A DNA stretch of 12,779 nucleotides from assembly GCA_000431775.1 (NCBI GenBank), contig FR888194.1, positions 1 through 12,779 of the forward strand, given 5' to 3'. Below, in pieces: positions 6,788-12,720 of this stretch. The notes below the pieces were generated by a model. That model was not told where the DNA came from and searched no databases. It worked only from the letters and a program-made list of their open reading frames with translations. How positions within the stretch are numbered: position 1 is the first letter of the stretch; the number at the start of each line of letters is the position of its first letter. Position numbers and translations under genes: made by a program. This stretch comes from Clostridium sp. CAG:413 (GTDB lineage: Bacteria > Bacillota > Clostridia > Oscillospirales > Acutalibacteraceae).

Positions 6788-7255
6788 TTAAAACTCATCT
6801 AAGTACCAATCGTTTTTCTCTTTAATCATTTCAAATGTCTCCTCGGTATTAGCCTCGTCATAAAGATAGTCCTTGCTCGTCCAAACATCGGCAGTAACCA
6901 AAGCGTGAGTATCATCCGTAAAGTCAATGCGTTTAACCTTAAACTTAACTTGCTCATCCTGTGTTGCAACACCTAAAGCAAACAGTCCGCTGAATAAATC
7001 CGACCCAAAGTTAATATCGAGCGGGCCAACATCGCCGCCGACCATTGAACCGAGCTTTCCCACTCCTTTAAGGGCATTTCGGCTCTTAGCATCCATGCAG
7101 TCAATCACGCCTTCAAAGTCGCCGGTCGAATATGCTTCTTCAAATGTTTCAAGGCGCTCAACTATCTTCTCGGCATCACTCTTGTAAAAAAAAGCAAAAT
7201 AACCGCCAACAGCAACAACTGCGCATATCAGAATAACCGCTACAACCTTTTTCAA
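6788..7255 (-). CDS. Membrane-anchored NTF2-like/DUF4878-type protein
   Basis: This 155-residue protein has one N-terminal membrane segment (about 4-22, VVAVILICAVVAVGGYFAFF) and an extracytoplasmic domain. That domain starts with a helix (AEKIVERLETFEEAYSTGDFEGVIDCM) and ends with ...KNDWYLDEF. This pattern is typical of NTF2-like or DUF4878 extracytoplasmic domains; the family call is by resemblance. The start is the TTG at 7255, because AGGAGGG lies six bases upstream and follows the stop of the zinc-ribbon gene; an earlier TTG overlaps that gene and lacks an RBS. It is the middle gene of the operon. No catalytic residues are recognisable, so a sensing or binding role is more likely than an enzyme. 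Confidence 0.75.
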   Translation of the reverse strand: MKKVVAVILICAVVAVGGYFAFFYKSDAEKIVERLETFEEAYSTGDFEGVIDCMDAKSRNALKGVGKLGSMVGGDVGPLDINFGSDLFSGLFALGVATQDEQVKFKVKRIDFTDDTHALVTADVWTSKDYLYDEANTEETFEMIKEKNDWYLDEF

Positions 7256-7272
7256 ACTTAACCCTCCTAACG

Positions 7273-7713
7273 TCAAACAAGAGGGTTACCATTTGCATCC
7301 TCTGTGATCTTGCCGGTTAACACCCTAATGCCGAAAATAAGATTGATTATCCAAATAATACCATAGCCGACGAAGCCGATGGCAACAACGAACAAAATCG
7401 TGCTGATAATAAAAGCAATAATATTAATCATAAATTTTGTTTTATCGCCCATCAGATAATAGTGAATTCCCAAATTTGTCACAAACGGAATGCAAGCTAA
7501 AACGCCGATAAGTGTTTTTGATTTACTTTCACCGCTTTTTGAAGCACCGGATTTCTTTAATCCTACGCCGCAAGCAGTGCAAATTATCTGATTGTCGTTC
7601 GTTTTCGCTCCGCAATTCGGGCAAAACGAAGCGCCCGCTTTGGGGTCTGCACCGCAATTAAGACAAGCGGCTGCGTTCTCGTTAACCTCTTTTCCACAAT
7701 TTCTGCAATACAT
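7273..7713 (-). CDS. Double zinc-ribbon membrane protein
   Basis: This 146-residue protein has four CxxC knuckles at Cys3/6, Cys17/20, Cys31/34 and Cys45/48, forming two zinc ribbons. A Ser/Lys-rich linker (about 50-63) and hydrophobic segments (about 65-83 and 90-125) follow. The segment LGIHYYLMGDKTK resembles a degenerate TM2 domain. It probably places a zinc-ribbon head in the cytoplasm on a membrane base, perhaps as a scaffold or sensor. I chose the ATG at 7713, nine bases after AGGAG; a GTG two codons earlier is too close. It is the first gene of a three-gene operon, 17 bases before the next start, with a consensus promoter about 70 bases upstream. No specific function is known to me. 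Confidence 0.85.
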   Translation of the reverse strand: MYCRNCGKEVNENAAACLNCGADPKAGASFCPNCGAKTNDNQIICTACGVGLKKSGASKSGESKSKTLIGVLACIPFVTNLGIHYYLMGDKTKFMINIIAFIISTILFVVAIGFVGYGIIWIINLIFGIRVLTGKITEDANGNPLV

Positions 7714-7782
7714 CGTCACAATCTCCTTTTACATTTTAATCACCGACACATTTACCAACATTGCCAGTTGATTTCAGCAAAC

Positions 7783-7811
7783 ATTATAACCTGTTTCAGG
7801 TTAAATGTCAA
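7783..7811 (-). promoter_or_regulatory. Consensus promoter of the zinc-ribbon operon with operator in its spacer
   Basis: On the minus strand TTGACA (7806-7811), a 17-nt spacer and TATAAT (7783-7788) form a perfect sigma-A promoter. The spacer holds the palindrome TAACCTG-TTT-CAGGTTA (7787-7803), with perfect 7-bp arms. A dimer bound there would block RNA polymerase. The half-site TCAGGTTA recurs at 7821-7828, beside the XRE -10. Confidence 0.88.
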
Positions 7812-7820
7812 TACTCTAAA

Positions 7821-7837
7821 TCAGGTTAAGATATAAT
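7821..7837 (+). promoter_or_regulatory. Promoter -10 of the XRE gene with a second operator half-site
   Basis: A TATAAT (7832-7837) sits 18 bases before the XRE start codon, with no good -35 at 16-18 bp. The TCAGGTTA at 7821-7828 repeats an operator half-site, with copies 25 bp apart. A weak, autorepressed promoter is a reasonable reading. Confidence 0.55.
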
Positions 7838-7855
7838 TTTGCATGGGGTGATTTC

Positions 7856-8071
7856 ATGTATAAGCGAATTCGTGATCTCAGAGAAGATCGGGATATGAAT
7901 CAAACTCAGATAGCTAAAATTCTGAATATGTCGCAGACCGGATATTCAAAATACGAGACCGGCGAAAATGATTTGCCCACAGCGGTTTTAATAAAGCTTG
8001 CAAGGTTTTACGACACAAGCATTGATTATATCCTCGGTGAGACAAACGATCCGAGGCGTTACCCCGACTGA
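7856..8071 (+). CDS. Small XRE/Cro-CI-family transcriptional regulator
   Basis: This 71-residue protein is nearly all one helix-turn-helix domain: RIRDLREDRDMNQTQIAKIL, recognition helix around SQTGYSKYETGEN, and LPTAVLIKLARFYDTSIDYILGETN. No C-terminal effector domain is present. The start has GGGGTGA (7845-7851) four bases before it. It is divergent from the zinc-ribbon operon, and their shared 142-bp gap carries one full palindrome plus one repeated half-site. I infer that it represses the operon and perhaps itself. A strong hairpin terminator follows 13 bases after the stop. It is the only clear plus-strand gene here. Confidence 0.92.
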   Translation: MYKRIRDLREDRDMNQTQIAKILNMSQTGYSKYETGENDLPTAVLIKLARFYDTSIDYILGETNDPRRYPD

Positions 8072-8084
8072 GCAGCATAAACAA

Positions 8085-8135
8085 CACAGCCGCCCGAGCT
8101 GAGCATACAGCTTTTCGGGCGGCTGTGATTTTATT
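8085..8135 (+). terminator. Long-stem terminator between XRE and anti-sigma genes
   Basis: Bases 8085-8097 pair perfectly with 8115-8127 (13 bp). An inner GCTG/CAGC stem and a TTT bulge follow, and ATTTTATT comes after. It terminates the XRE gene. On the opposite strand it lies at the 3' end of the anti-sigma gene, but the T-run on that side is poor. The right arm belongs to a 23-base repeat also found at 9513-9535. Confidence 0.8.
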
Positions 8136-8138
8136 CTT
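8116..8138. repeat. Copy 1 of a 23-bp repeat at gene 3' ends
   Basis: These 23 bases are identical to 9513-9535. In both copies the repeat includes the stop codon and last Glu codon of a minus-strand gene and one arm of its terminator hairpin. The two genes are unrelated, so the repeat is not gene homology. Confidence 0.8.
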
Positions 8139-8838
8139 CAGGCATATCGGCAAGGTGATGCAGGTCAAGCTCACCGTTATTTATCAATTCTTGAATTATG
8201 TGCGACAAATCATTTTTCACATTTTCGCTTTCGGATTTATCGCCCGCATTCTCAACATATACGGTACTGTCGCCCAGCTTAAAGGTTGCATAGTAAATTG
8301 CATTCTGCTTACCAACGCTGTTGCGGTCTGTCACAAAATATCCGGCAATCACGCTTATTCCGTTGACGGTAGAGATTTTCTCGGCTCCGTCAATTACGGT
8401 ATCAAGCAATGAGATATCCGCCGTGGATATCACCATTTTGGTATTCCCGATCCTTCCCTCAAGGCCGATCAGCCCTTTGCCGCTTGCGAACACGGCACGA
8501 GCCGTAACGGGCAGGCTTGGGAACAGCGCCTGTGTCTCTTCCTGCGTGAGTTCCCTCGTTGTCACATCGGCATCAAGCTGAAGGCTTGAGGCTGCGGTTT
8601 TTGACTTTACAAAAACGATCTCGTTTCCGTTATCCAAGGCGGCAATATTGGTTTTGCTACCGAGCAATCCGCTCTGAAATACGCCCGCAGCCAGCACGAC
8701 AACCGCCGCAAGGCAAGCCGCAGCCGCACCCAATTTTGCCCAAATTGATTTTTGCGCCTTCTTCTTGTAGCCGAGTGCTTCGTCAACATACTTTGTGTCA
8801 ATCTCACTCATAGCGTCTGAAAAAATTTTTGTGTTCAT
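8131..8838 (-). CDS. Membrane-bound anti-sigma factor-like protein
   Basis: This 235-residue protein has a cytoplasmic N-terminus (1-34, including EIDTKYVDEAL, which resembles the sigma-binding start of clostridial anti-sigma factors). One membrane helix follows (about 35-55, AAAACLAAVVVLAAGVFQ), then an extracytoplasmic domain of about 175 residues. Its start overlaps the sigma factor stop (ATGA at 8835-8838), which implies translational coupling and a matched pair. By analogy it should hold the sigma factor inactive until an envelope signal arrives. The outer domain has no motif I can name. The C-terminus has HHLADMPEE. Confidence 0.8.
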   Translation of the reverse strand: MNTKIFSDAMSEIDTKYVDEALGYKKKAQKSIWAKLGAAAACLAAVVVLAAGVFQSGLLGSKTNIAALDNGNEIVFVKSKTAASSLQLDADVTTRELTQEETQALFPSLPVTARAVFASGKGLIGLEGRIGNTKMVISTADISLLDTVIDGAEKISTVNGISVIAGYFVTDRNSVGKQNAIYYATFKLGDSTVYVENAGDKSESENVKNDLSHIIQELINNGELDLHHLADMPEE

Positions 8839-9395
8839 ATCAAAACTCCTCTTTCGGTCAAGTATCGCCTCATCTTCTCACGGATACGTGTCAGCCGAAC
8901 GGAGATATTTTTCTCCGATAGCCCCATCAGCTCGGCTATATCCTTATAGCTGTCGGCAAACCAATAGCGGCGCATGAAGATAATGCGATTTTCAACGGTC
9001 TGCGTATCCAAGAAGCCTTCGATGACATGAGCCAATTCTCCCGCTTCGAGCTCGGCTTCCACGGTTTTTGAATCTGCAATGCAAGCCTCGATCTCGTCCA
9101 AAGCAAGCGTGTAGCGGCTGCTTCGCTTAGCCGCTCCGTTCCTGCGATAGACTTTTAGCGAAATGTTGCGAACAATCTTCAGAATATAGGTCAAAAGCGG
9201 ATCCGGCCGCTCCGGCGGGATGGCGTTCCATGCGCCCAAATAAGCGTCATTGACGCATTCCTCCGCATCCTGCCTGCTGCCTACTATACGGTAAGAAAGG
9301 TCACGGCAGATCTTGCCGTATTTGATATCCAATTCCCGTATGCCCTGCTCCGAACGCTCGAAAAGCATTTCTATAATTCTTTCATCTTCTGTCAT
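8835..9395 (-). CDS. ECF-family RNA polymerase sigma factor
   Basis: This protein is 186 residues, the usual ECF length. Region 2 covers about residues 22-92 (LSYRIVGSRQDAEECVNDAYLGAWNAI... then ILKIVRNISLKVYRR); region 4 covers about 120-180 (ENRIIFMRRYWFADSYKDIAELMGLSEKNISVRLTRIREKM), with a clear -35-binding HTH. No anti-sigma or extension domain is fused. I start at the ATG at 9395, seven bases after AGGAGG; the GTG one codon earlier is less well spaced. It is followed directly by its likely anti-sigma gene. Upstream lie two direct GTAGTAT repeats that may belong to an autoregulated promoter. Signal and regulon are unknown. Confidence 0.93.
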   Translation of the reverse strand: MTEDERIIEMLFERSEQGIRELDIKYGKICRDLSYRIVGSRQDAEECVNDAYLGAWNAIPPERPDPLLTYILKIVRNISLKVYRRNGAAKRSSRYTLALDEIEACIADSKTVEAELEAGELAHVIEGFLDTQTVENRIIFMRRYWFADSYKDIAELMGLSEKNISVRLTRIREKMRRYLTERGVLI

Positions 9396-9424
9396 CACAC
9401 CGCCTCCTTTCCGGCTTCACCTAT

Positions 9425-9452
9425 ATACTACGGTTTCGGCGACAAATACTAC
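9425..9452 (-). promoter_or_regulatory. Direct repeats upstream of the sigma gene, possible autoregulated promoter
   Basis: GTAGTAT occurs twice on the minus strand (9446-9452 and 9425-9431), exactly 21 bp or two helical turns apart. CCGAAACC lies between them, and GAAAC is a common ECF -35 core. No sigma-A promoter is obvious here. Assignment as the sigma factor's own promoter is an inference. Confidence 0.35.
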
Positions 9453-9483
9453 ATCAAATCCAAAACTTTTTCAAAAACCGTAT

Positions 9484-9521
9484 TAAAAGCCGCCCCGACG
9501 AACCGTTTCATCCGGGCGGCT
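9484..9521 (-). terminator. Terminator after the sugar isomerase gene
   Basis: On the minus strand AGCCGCCC (9514-9521) pairs with GGGCGGCT (9488-9495). An inner 6-bp stem (GATGAA/TTCGTC, one G-T) closes on a 4-nt loop, and TTTTAAT follows. It begins seven bases after the isomerase stop. The other side also has ATTTTATT. Confidence 0.85.
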
Positions 9522-9535
9522 GTGATTTTATTCTT
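9513..9535. repeat. Copy 2 of the 23-bp 3'-end repeat
   Basis: Identical to 8116-8138, about 1.4 kb away in the same orientation. It spans the last codons of the isomerase gene and one arm of its terminator. Confidence 0.8.
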
Positions 9536-10391
9536 TATCAAACATCTCCGCGAGTTTACGGGCGGAGGCGGCGAGGTCATTTGCGGCCTGCTGCGCGGTC
9601 TCGGCAGTGAATTCGGCGGGGTATTCCGAGGCTTCGAGGGTGAACCACCCGTCATAGCCTATCTTTTTGAGCGCATTGACGACTTTGACAAAGTCGATAT
9701 CCATTGAGAACGGTATCTGATGGCTGTCGTGCCGGCGGTCGTTATCGTGGATATGCAGCGCCTTGAGGCGTGAGCCGAGGGCAAGTATCATCTCCTCGGC
9801 GTTTGTGCCGAGCCCCTTCATCTCCGCGTGGCCGATATCGAGGCAGGCGACAAAGAACGGGTCGTTGACCGCGTCGAGGTGGGCATTGAAGCTCTCGGGG
9901 TCGGAGCAGGCGGCGGGGGCGGCTTCGTCCTTTTCACCGTTCCAATTCCACATATTCTCGGTGGCTATCTTCACCCCGCACTCCTTGGCAAAGGGCAGCA
10001 GGGCTGAATACAGCTCGGCATTCTCCTCGGGCGAAAAGTTGTTATTCGGGTGGATGATGCATATCCCGCCGCCCGCCTCGGCGGTGCACTCGATGGAGCG
10101 CTTGAGCACGGGCACGCTCTCAAGCCCCCACGACGGGAACGGCGCGTGGGACTGATTGCAGACTATGCCGTTATCGAGGCCGATCTGCTTAAGGCGCCTT
10201 GCATAGGCGAGGTAATTGCCGCCCGAAAGCGGATGCGAGTTAAAAACGAGCCTGTGATTCTCACGGTCGTTATCCGCAGCGTCAAACATGGAGAAATCCC
10301 ACGCGTCAAAACCCGCCTTGGCGATAAGCTCCACAGCTTTTTCGTCGCCGACAAGCATTGAGATCGAAGATATTTCGGTTGAAATTTTCAT
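9528..10391 (-). CDS. Xylose isomerase-like TIM-barrel sugar isomerase/epimerase
   Basis: This 287-residue cytoplasmic enzyme belongs to the AP-endonuclease-2/xylose-isomerase-like superfamily. It probably isomerises or epimerises a sugar or sugar acid with a divalent metal. Candidate metal ligands fall in the usual order: Glu145 (KIATENMWN), Asp185 and His188 (CLDIGHAE), His213/His215 (ALHIHDND), and Glu253 (TLEASEYP). His82 lies in CNQSHAPFP and His114 in IIHPNN, also typical positions. Length is normal for the family. The RBS GAGGTG is seven bases before the ATG. No separate promoter is visible in the roughly 270 bases upstream, which hold a yjdF remnant and riboswitch-like leader. Transcription may enter from there or from the ABC operon. 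A terminator follows the stop. The substrate cannot be deduced. Confidence 0.88.
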   Translation of the reverse strand: MKISTEISSISMLVGDEKAVELIAKAGFDAWDFSMFDAADNDRENHRLVFNSHPLSGGNYLAYARRLKQIGLDNGIVCNQSHAPFPSWGLESVPVLKRSIECTAEAGGGICIIHPNNNFSPEENAELYSALLPFAKECGVKIATENMWNWNGEKDEAAPAACSDPESFNAHLDAVNDPFFVACLDIGHAEMKGLGTNAEEMILALGSRLKALHIHDNDRRHDSHQIPFSMDIDFVKVVNALKKIGYDGWFTLEASEYPAEFTAETAQQAANDLAASARKLAEMFDKE

Positions 10392-10459
10392 ATAAACACC
10401 TCAAATCAATAAATCGAATGCCGAGCCGTCCTTTGGATATTTTCTCACGTTACCGTGCG

Positions 10460-10559
10460 TCAGAACCCTTTGCACTTTTGCTTTTTCTTCTCCTTTCTCG
10501 GCTCAAAGCGGCTCCTCAAGCATGATCGTCAGTCGTGATCTGATAATATCCTTTTTTGT
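10460..10559 (-). pseudogene. yjdF: Gutted yjdF (DUF2992-like) gene: both ends, no middle
   Basis: Downstream of a strong TAAGGAGG (10562-10569) the minus strand reads KKDIIRSRLTIMLEEPL and stops at 10503-10505. This resembles the YjdF N-terminus (LTV.FEDPFWVG). In the neighbouring frame the same DNA reads RFEPRKEKKKQKCKGF and stops at 10460-10462. This matches the lysine-rich YjdF C-terminus (often ...KKKQKHKGR). The ends meet near 10508, so most of a protein usually over 100 residues is deleted, with a frame change. No ATG, GTG or TTG lies at a usable distance from the RBS. The family call is from memory of the termini; the gene is certainly not intact. The riboswitch-like leader upstream supports the identification. 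Confidence 0.65.
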
Positions 10560-10561
10560 TT

Positions 10562-10672
10562 CCTCCTTAAATTCGCATATGGATAATTGCAAGGGACGGA
10601 CAACCTAAGGAGGCAGGTTACCGATCCGACGACTTCGTGCCGGCGAACTCCCGGACTACCTACCGGGACGTG
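10562..10672 (-). promoter_or_regulatory. yjdF-type (azaaromatic) riboswitch candidate with sequestered RBS
   Basis: On the minus strand the leader from about 10672 carries GGTAGGTAGTCCGGG, then GTTCGCCGGC. These blocks resemble the conserved core of the yjdF riboswitch as I remember it. A hairpin follows: AACCT (10615-10619) with AGGTT (10602-10606). Its loop region CCTCCTTA (10606-10613) is the exact complement of TAAGGAGG (10562-10569), the RBS of the yjdF remnant. This forms a ready switch for translational control. A weak promoter (TTACAT, 17 nt, GATAAA) lies just upstream, inside the broken gene at 10660-10887. The 5' boundary is approximate. Confidence 0.6.
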
Positions 10673-10887
10673 TTTTTATCCTCGCAAATTTTTGAAAATG
10701 TAACGGTTTGCTCTTTCATTGATATTTTGCCGACTGTGTACCCGAACGGGATAAGCTCCTTTTTGTATTTCAGAAAGGAGTGGTCGAGCGGAACTCCCGC
10801 GATATCGGTGATTTGGGCGAACGACAGCTTGAATGAATCCTCGCATCTGCCGCCGACATATTCCCATAATTAATCGTATTTGCTCAT
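10660..10887 (-). pseudogene. Small conserved hypothetical gene with a nonsense codon at position 6
   Basis: The ATG at 10887 reads MSKYD, then TAA (10870-10872). It continues in the same frame as LWEYVGGRCEDSFKLSF, then AQITDIAGVPLDHSFLKYKK, ELIPFGYTVGKISMKEQT and VTFSKICEDKNTSR, ending at TAG 10660. The whole resembles a family of small proteins of about 65-75 residues that begin MSKYDxLWxYV and contain DHSFLKYKKEL, often seen in Clostridia. The stop replaces a residue between D5 and L7, and everything after it is open, so the lesion looks recent. The start lies four bases after the ABC permease stop with only a weak RBS, so translation may have been coupled. Function unknown. Confidence 0.7.
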
Positions 10888-10891
10888 TATC

Positions 10892-11788
10892 TCACTTTTT
10901 TGCCTTGCCGAGGACGTTCAGCAGCACATAAAGCCCCACAAGGGCGGCTGTTGCGCCGCAGAGCACGGCATACATGGCGGGTATTGTGACCTTGGTGTCA
11001 AAGAAATACATATTGCAGTCAACGGAGTCACGGATGAGCTCGATGACTTCGTCGGGGAAGCCGCTTGCGCTCATCTCGTCATAAGCTCCTCTGAGCATAT
11101 GATTGCGAAGCAGGCTCGTGCCGTAGGTGCCTGGCAGGAAAGACAGGACCTTTTGCAGCCCCGTGCCGAAGCTCGAGATCGGCATATATGCACCGCAGAT
11201 AAAGCCGTAGCCCGCCGAGACCACAGTGCCGACCGCAGAGCCCTGACCGTTGGTGTTGAGCGGATAATTGATGCAGGACGAGAGCGCCACGCCGAAAAGC
11301 GTCAGCAGCACAACGTCGAGCACGGTATAGAGCACGTCGGCGGCGGAGAGATACCAGCCCGTTTTGAGCAGGTAGAGCAGGCATACGCCGAGCGCGGTCA
11401 ATGAAATAATCATCGTTGTGATGGCGGAGGCGCAGAAATAAGCCACCGCAACGGTGCTGCGCCTGACGGGAGTGACGGCGATATCGCGCCTTGCTCCGCT
11501 TATTTTATCCTGCACCATCAGCAGATTGGAGCAGAAAGCGACTGTCACGCAGCTAACGGCGAGCAGCGAAGAGACGAGCTGACCGCCGACGGTCGCGTCG
11601 ATAACACTGTCGCCTATCTTTATCATCTCGGGGATATTTGAAACGAAGCTGTCGCGGTAGACATTCGCAAGGAAGGTGGCATAGAGCACGAGCAGGATAA
11701 CCGGGGTTATAAGAGAAGTGAAGAACATCCCCTTATCCTTAAAAAAGAGCTTGATATTGCGCTTTATCAGATTGCCGAGACCCATCAT
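10892..11788 (-). CDS. ABC-2-type transporter permease
   Basis: This 298-residue integral membrane protein is the permease half of a two-gene exporter. About six membrane segments are visible: near 21-43, 70-92, 115-137, 145-170, 180-205 and 268-292. An amphipathic N-terminus (GLGNLIKRNIKLFFKDKG) precedes the first, the classic ABC-2 start. The loop VQDKISGARRDIAVTPVRRS after the second segment is typical of DrrB-like permeases. The start overlaps the ATPase stop (AATGATG, 11785-11788), and GGAGG lies nine bases upstream. The pair is likely to export a drug, lipid or peptide. The substrate cannot be told. Confidence 0.92.
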   Translation of the reverse strand: MMGLGNLIKRNIKLFFKDKGMFFTSLITPVILLVLYATFLANVYRDSFVSNIPEMIKIGDSVIDATVGGQLVSSLLAVSCVTVAFCSNLLMVQDKISGARRDIAVTPVRRSTVAVAYFCASAITTMIISLTALGVCLLYLLKTGWYLSAADVLYTVLDVVLLTLFGVALSSCINYPLNTNGQGSAVGTVVSAGYGFICGAYMPISSFGTGLQKVLSFLPGTYGTSLLRNHMLRGAYDEMSASGFPDEVIELIRDSVDCNMYFFDTKVTIPAMYAVLCGATAALVGLYVLLNVLGKAKK

Positions 11789-12699
11789 TTCTCATCACCT
11801 CCGACAAGTTTTTTGCCCGTGACGGCAAGGAACACATCGTCCATCTTGCCCTTTGTCACCTCATAATCGGTGAAAAGCTCGGGATGACCGACTATCAGCC
11901 TTGTTGCCTCCGTCGTATTCGGCACGGAGATCCTCACGGCATCGCGCAGAGCCTCGCAGGGCAGACCGAGCGGCTCTATTGCCGATTTATCGGCTCCGTA
12001 GAGGGTTATGAAGTCGCCCGTATAGGCGTTCTTTAGCTCCAAAGGCGTGCCCTCGGCGGCTATCATGCCGCTGTCGAGTATGACGACATAATCGGCGTCC
12101 GCAGCTTCCTCCATATAGTGGGTGGTAAGGAATACGGTCATTTTTTCGCTCTTTCGCAGGTCGGATACAACATCCCAGAGCAGTTTCCTTGTCTGCGGGT
12201 CAAGACCGGTGGTCGGCTCGTCGAGGATGAGTATCTCCGGCTTATGCAGCAATGCGCGGGCGATATCCACCCGCCTGCGCTGGCCGCCCGAGAGCTTGCC
12301 AACGGTGCGGTCAAGTATCGTCTCAAAATCCAGCATAGCCGCAAGCTCCGAAAGCCTTGATTTGAATTCCTTGCCCGTGATGCCGTAAAGAGCCGCACGG
12401 CTTCTGAGGTTATCGCGCACGCTCAGCGACTTATCAAGCACGGAATTTTGGAATACTACGCCGAGTTTGCGGGTTATCTTATCAAGCCCGTGCTCGATAT
12501 TCTCGCCGCATATGACGACGCTGCCCGAATCCTTGCGGAGCTGGCCGCACATTATGGATATCGTGGTCGATTTGCCCGCTCCGTTCACGCCGAGGAAGGC
12601 AAAAAGCTCGCCCTTTTGCACATGAAACGAGAGATCCCGCACGGCCTTGACATCGCCGAAGGATTTGTTCAGTCCGTTGATTTCAATAATATGTTCCAT
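11785..12699 (-). CDS. ABC transporter ATP-binding protein, DrrA-like
   Basis: This 304-residue ATPase drives the exporter encoded next to it. The motifs are intact: Walker A GVNGAGKST (37-45), Q-loop Gln84 (VVFQNS), signature LSGGQ (136-140), Walker B ILILDE (156-161) followed by PTTGLDP, and H-loop His194 (TTHYMEEA). About 90 residues follow the nucleotide-binding domain and end in ...MDDVFLAVTGKKL, as in daunorubicin-resistance-type ATPases. I start at the ATG at 12699, just after GGAGAG; a TTG seven codons earlier would leave no RBS. It follows a partial gene by about 21 bases, so all three may share a transcript. Confidence 0.95.
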   Translation of the reverse strand: MEHIIEINGLNKSFGDVKAVRDLSFHVQKGELFAFLGVNGAGKSTTISIMCGQLRKDSGSVVICGENIEHGLDKITRKLGVVFQNSVLDKSLSVRDNLRSRAALYGITGKEFKSRLSELAAMLDFETILDRTVGKLSGGQRRRVDIARALLHKPEILILDEPTTGLDPQTRKLLWDVVSDLRKSEKMTVFLTTHYMEEAADADYVVILDSGMIAAEGTPLELKNAYTGDFITLYGADKSAIEPLGLPCEALRDAVRISVPNTTEATRLIVGHPELFTDYEVTKGKMDDVFLAVTGKKLVGGDEK

Positions 12700-12720
12700 A
12701 TATCTCTCCGAAATTCTCAA

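Noticed and set aside
9449..9655. Minus-strand ORF crossing the isomerase 3' end and its terminator
   Set aside because: It runs in another frame of the isomerase gene and through the terminator hairpin. Its likeness to an ORF near 8100 comes from the 23-bp repeat.
10650..10667. CCCGG/CCGGG hairpin followed by GTGTTTTT on the plus strand, as a plus-strand terminator
   Set aside because: No plus-strand gene precedes it. The sequence is better explained as a stem of the minus-strand riboswitch-like leader.
10637..10873. Plus-strand ORF and an overlapping minus-strand ORF (10676-10867)
   Set aside because: The third reading, the minus frame from 10887, carries a family-like protein with a nonsense codon. 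These two are shadows of it.
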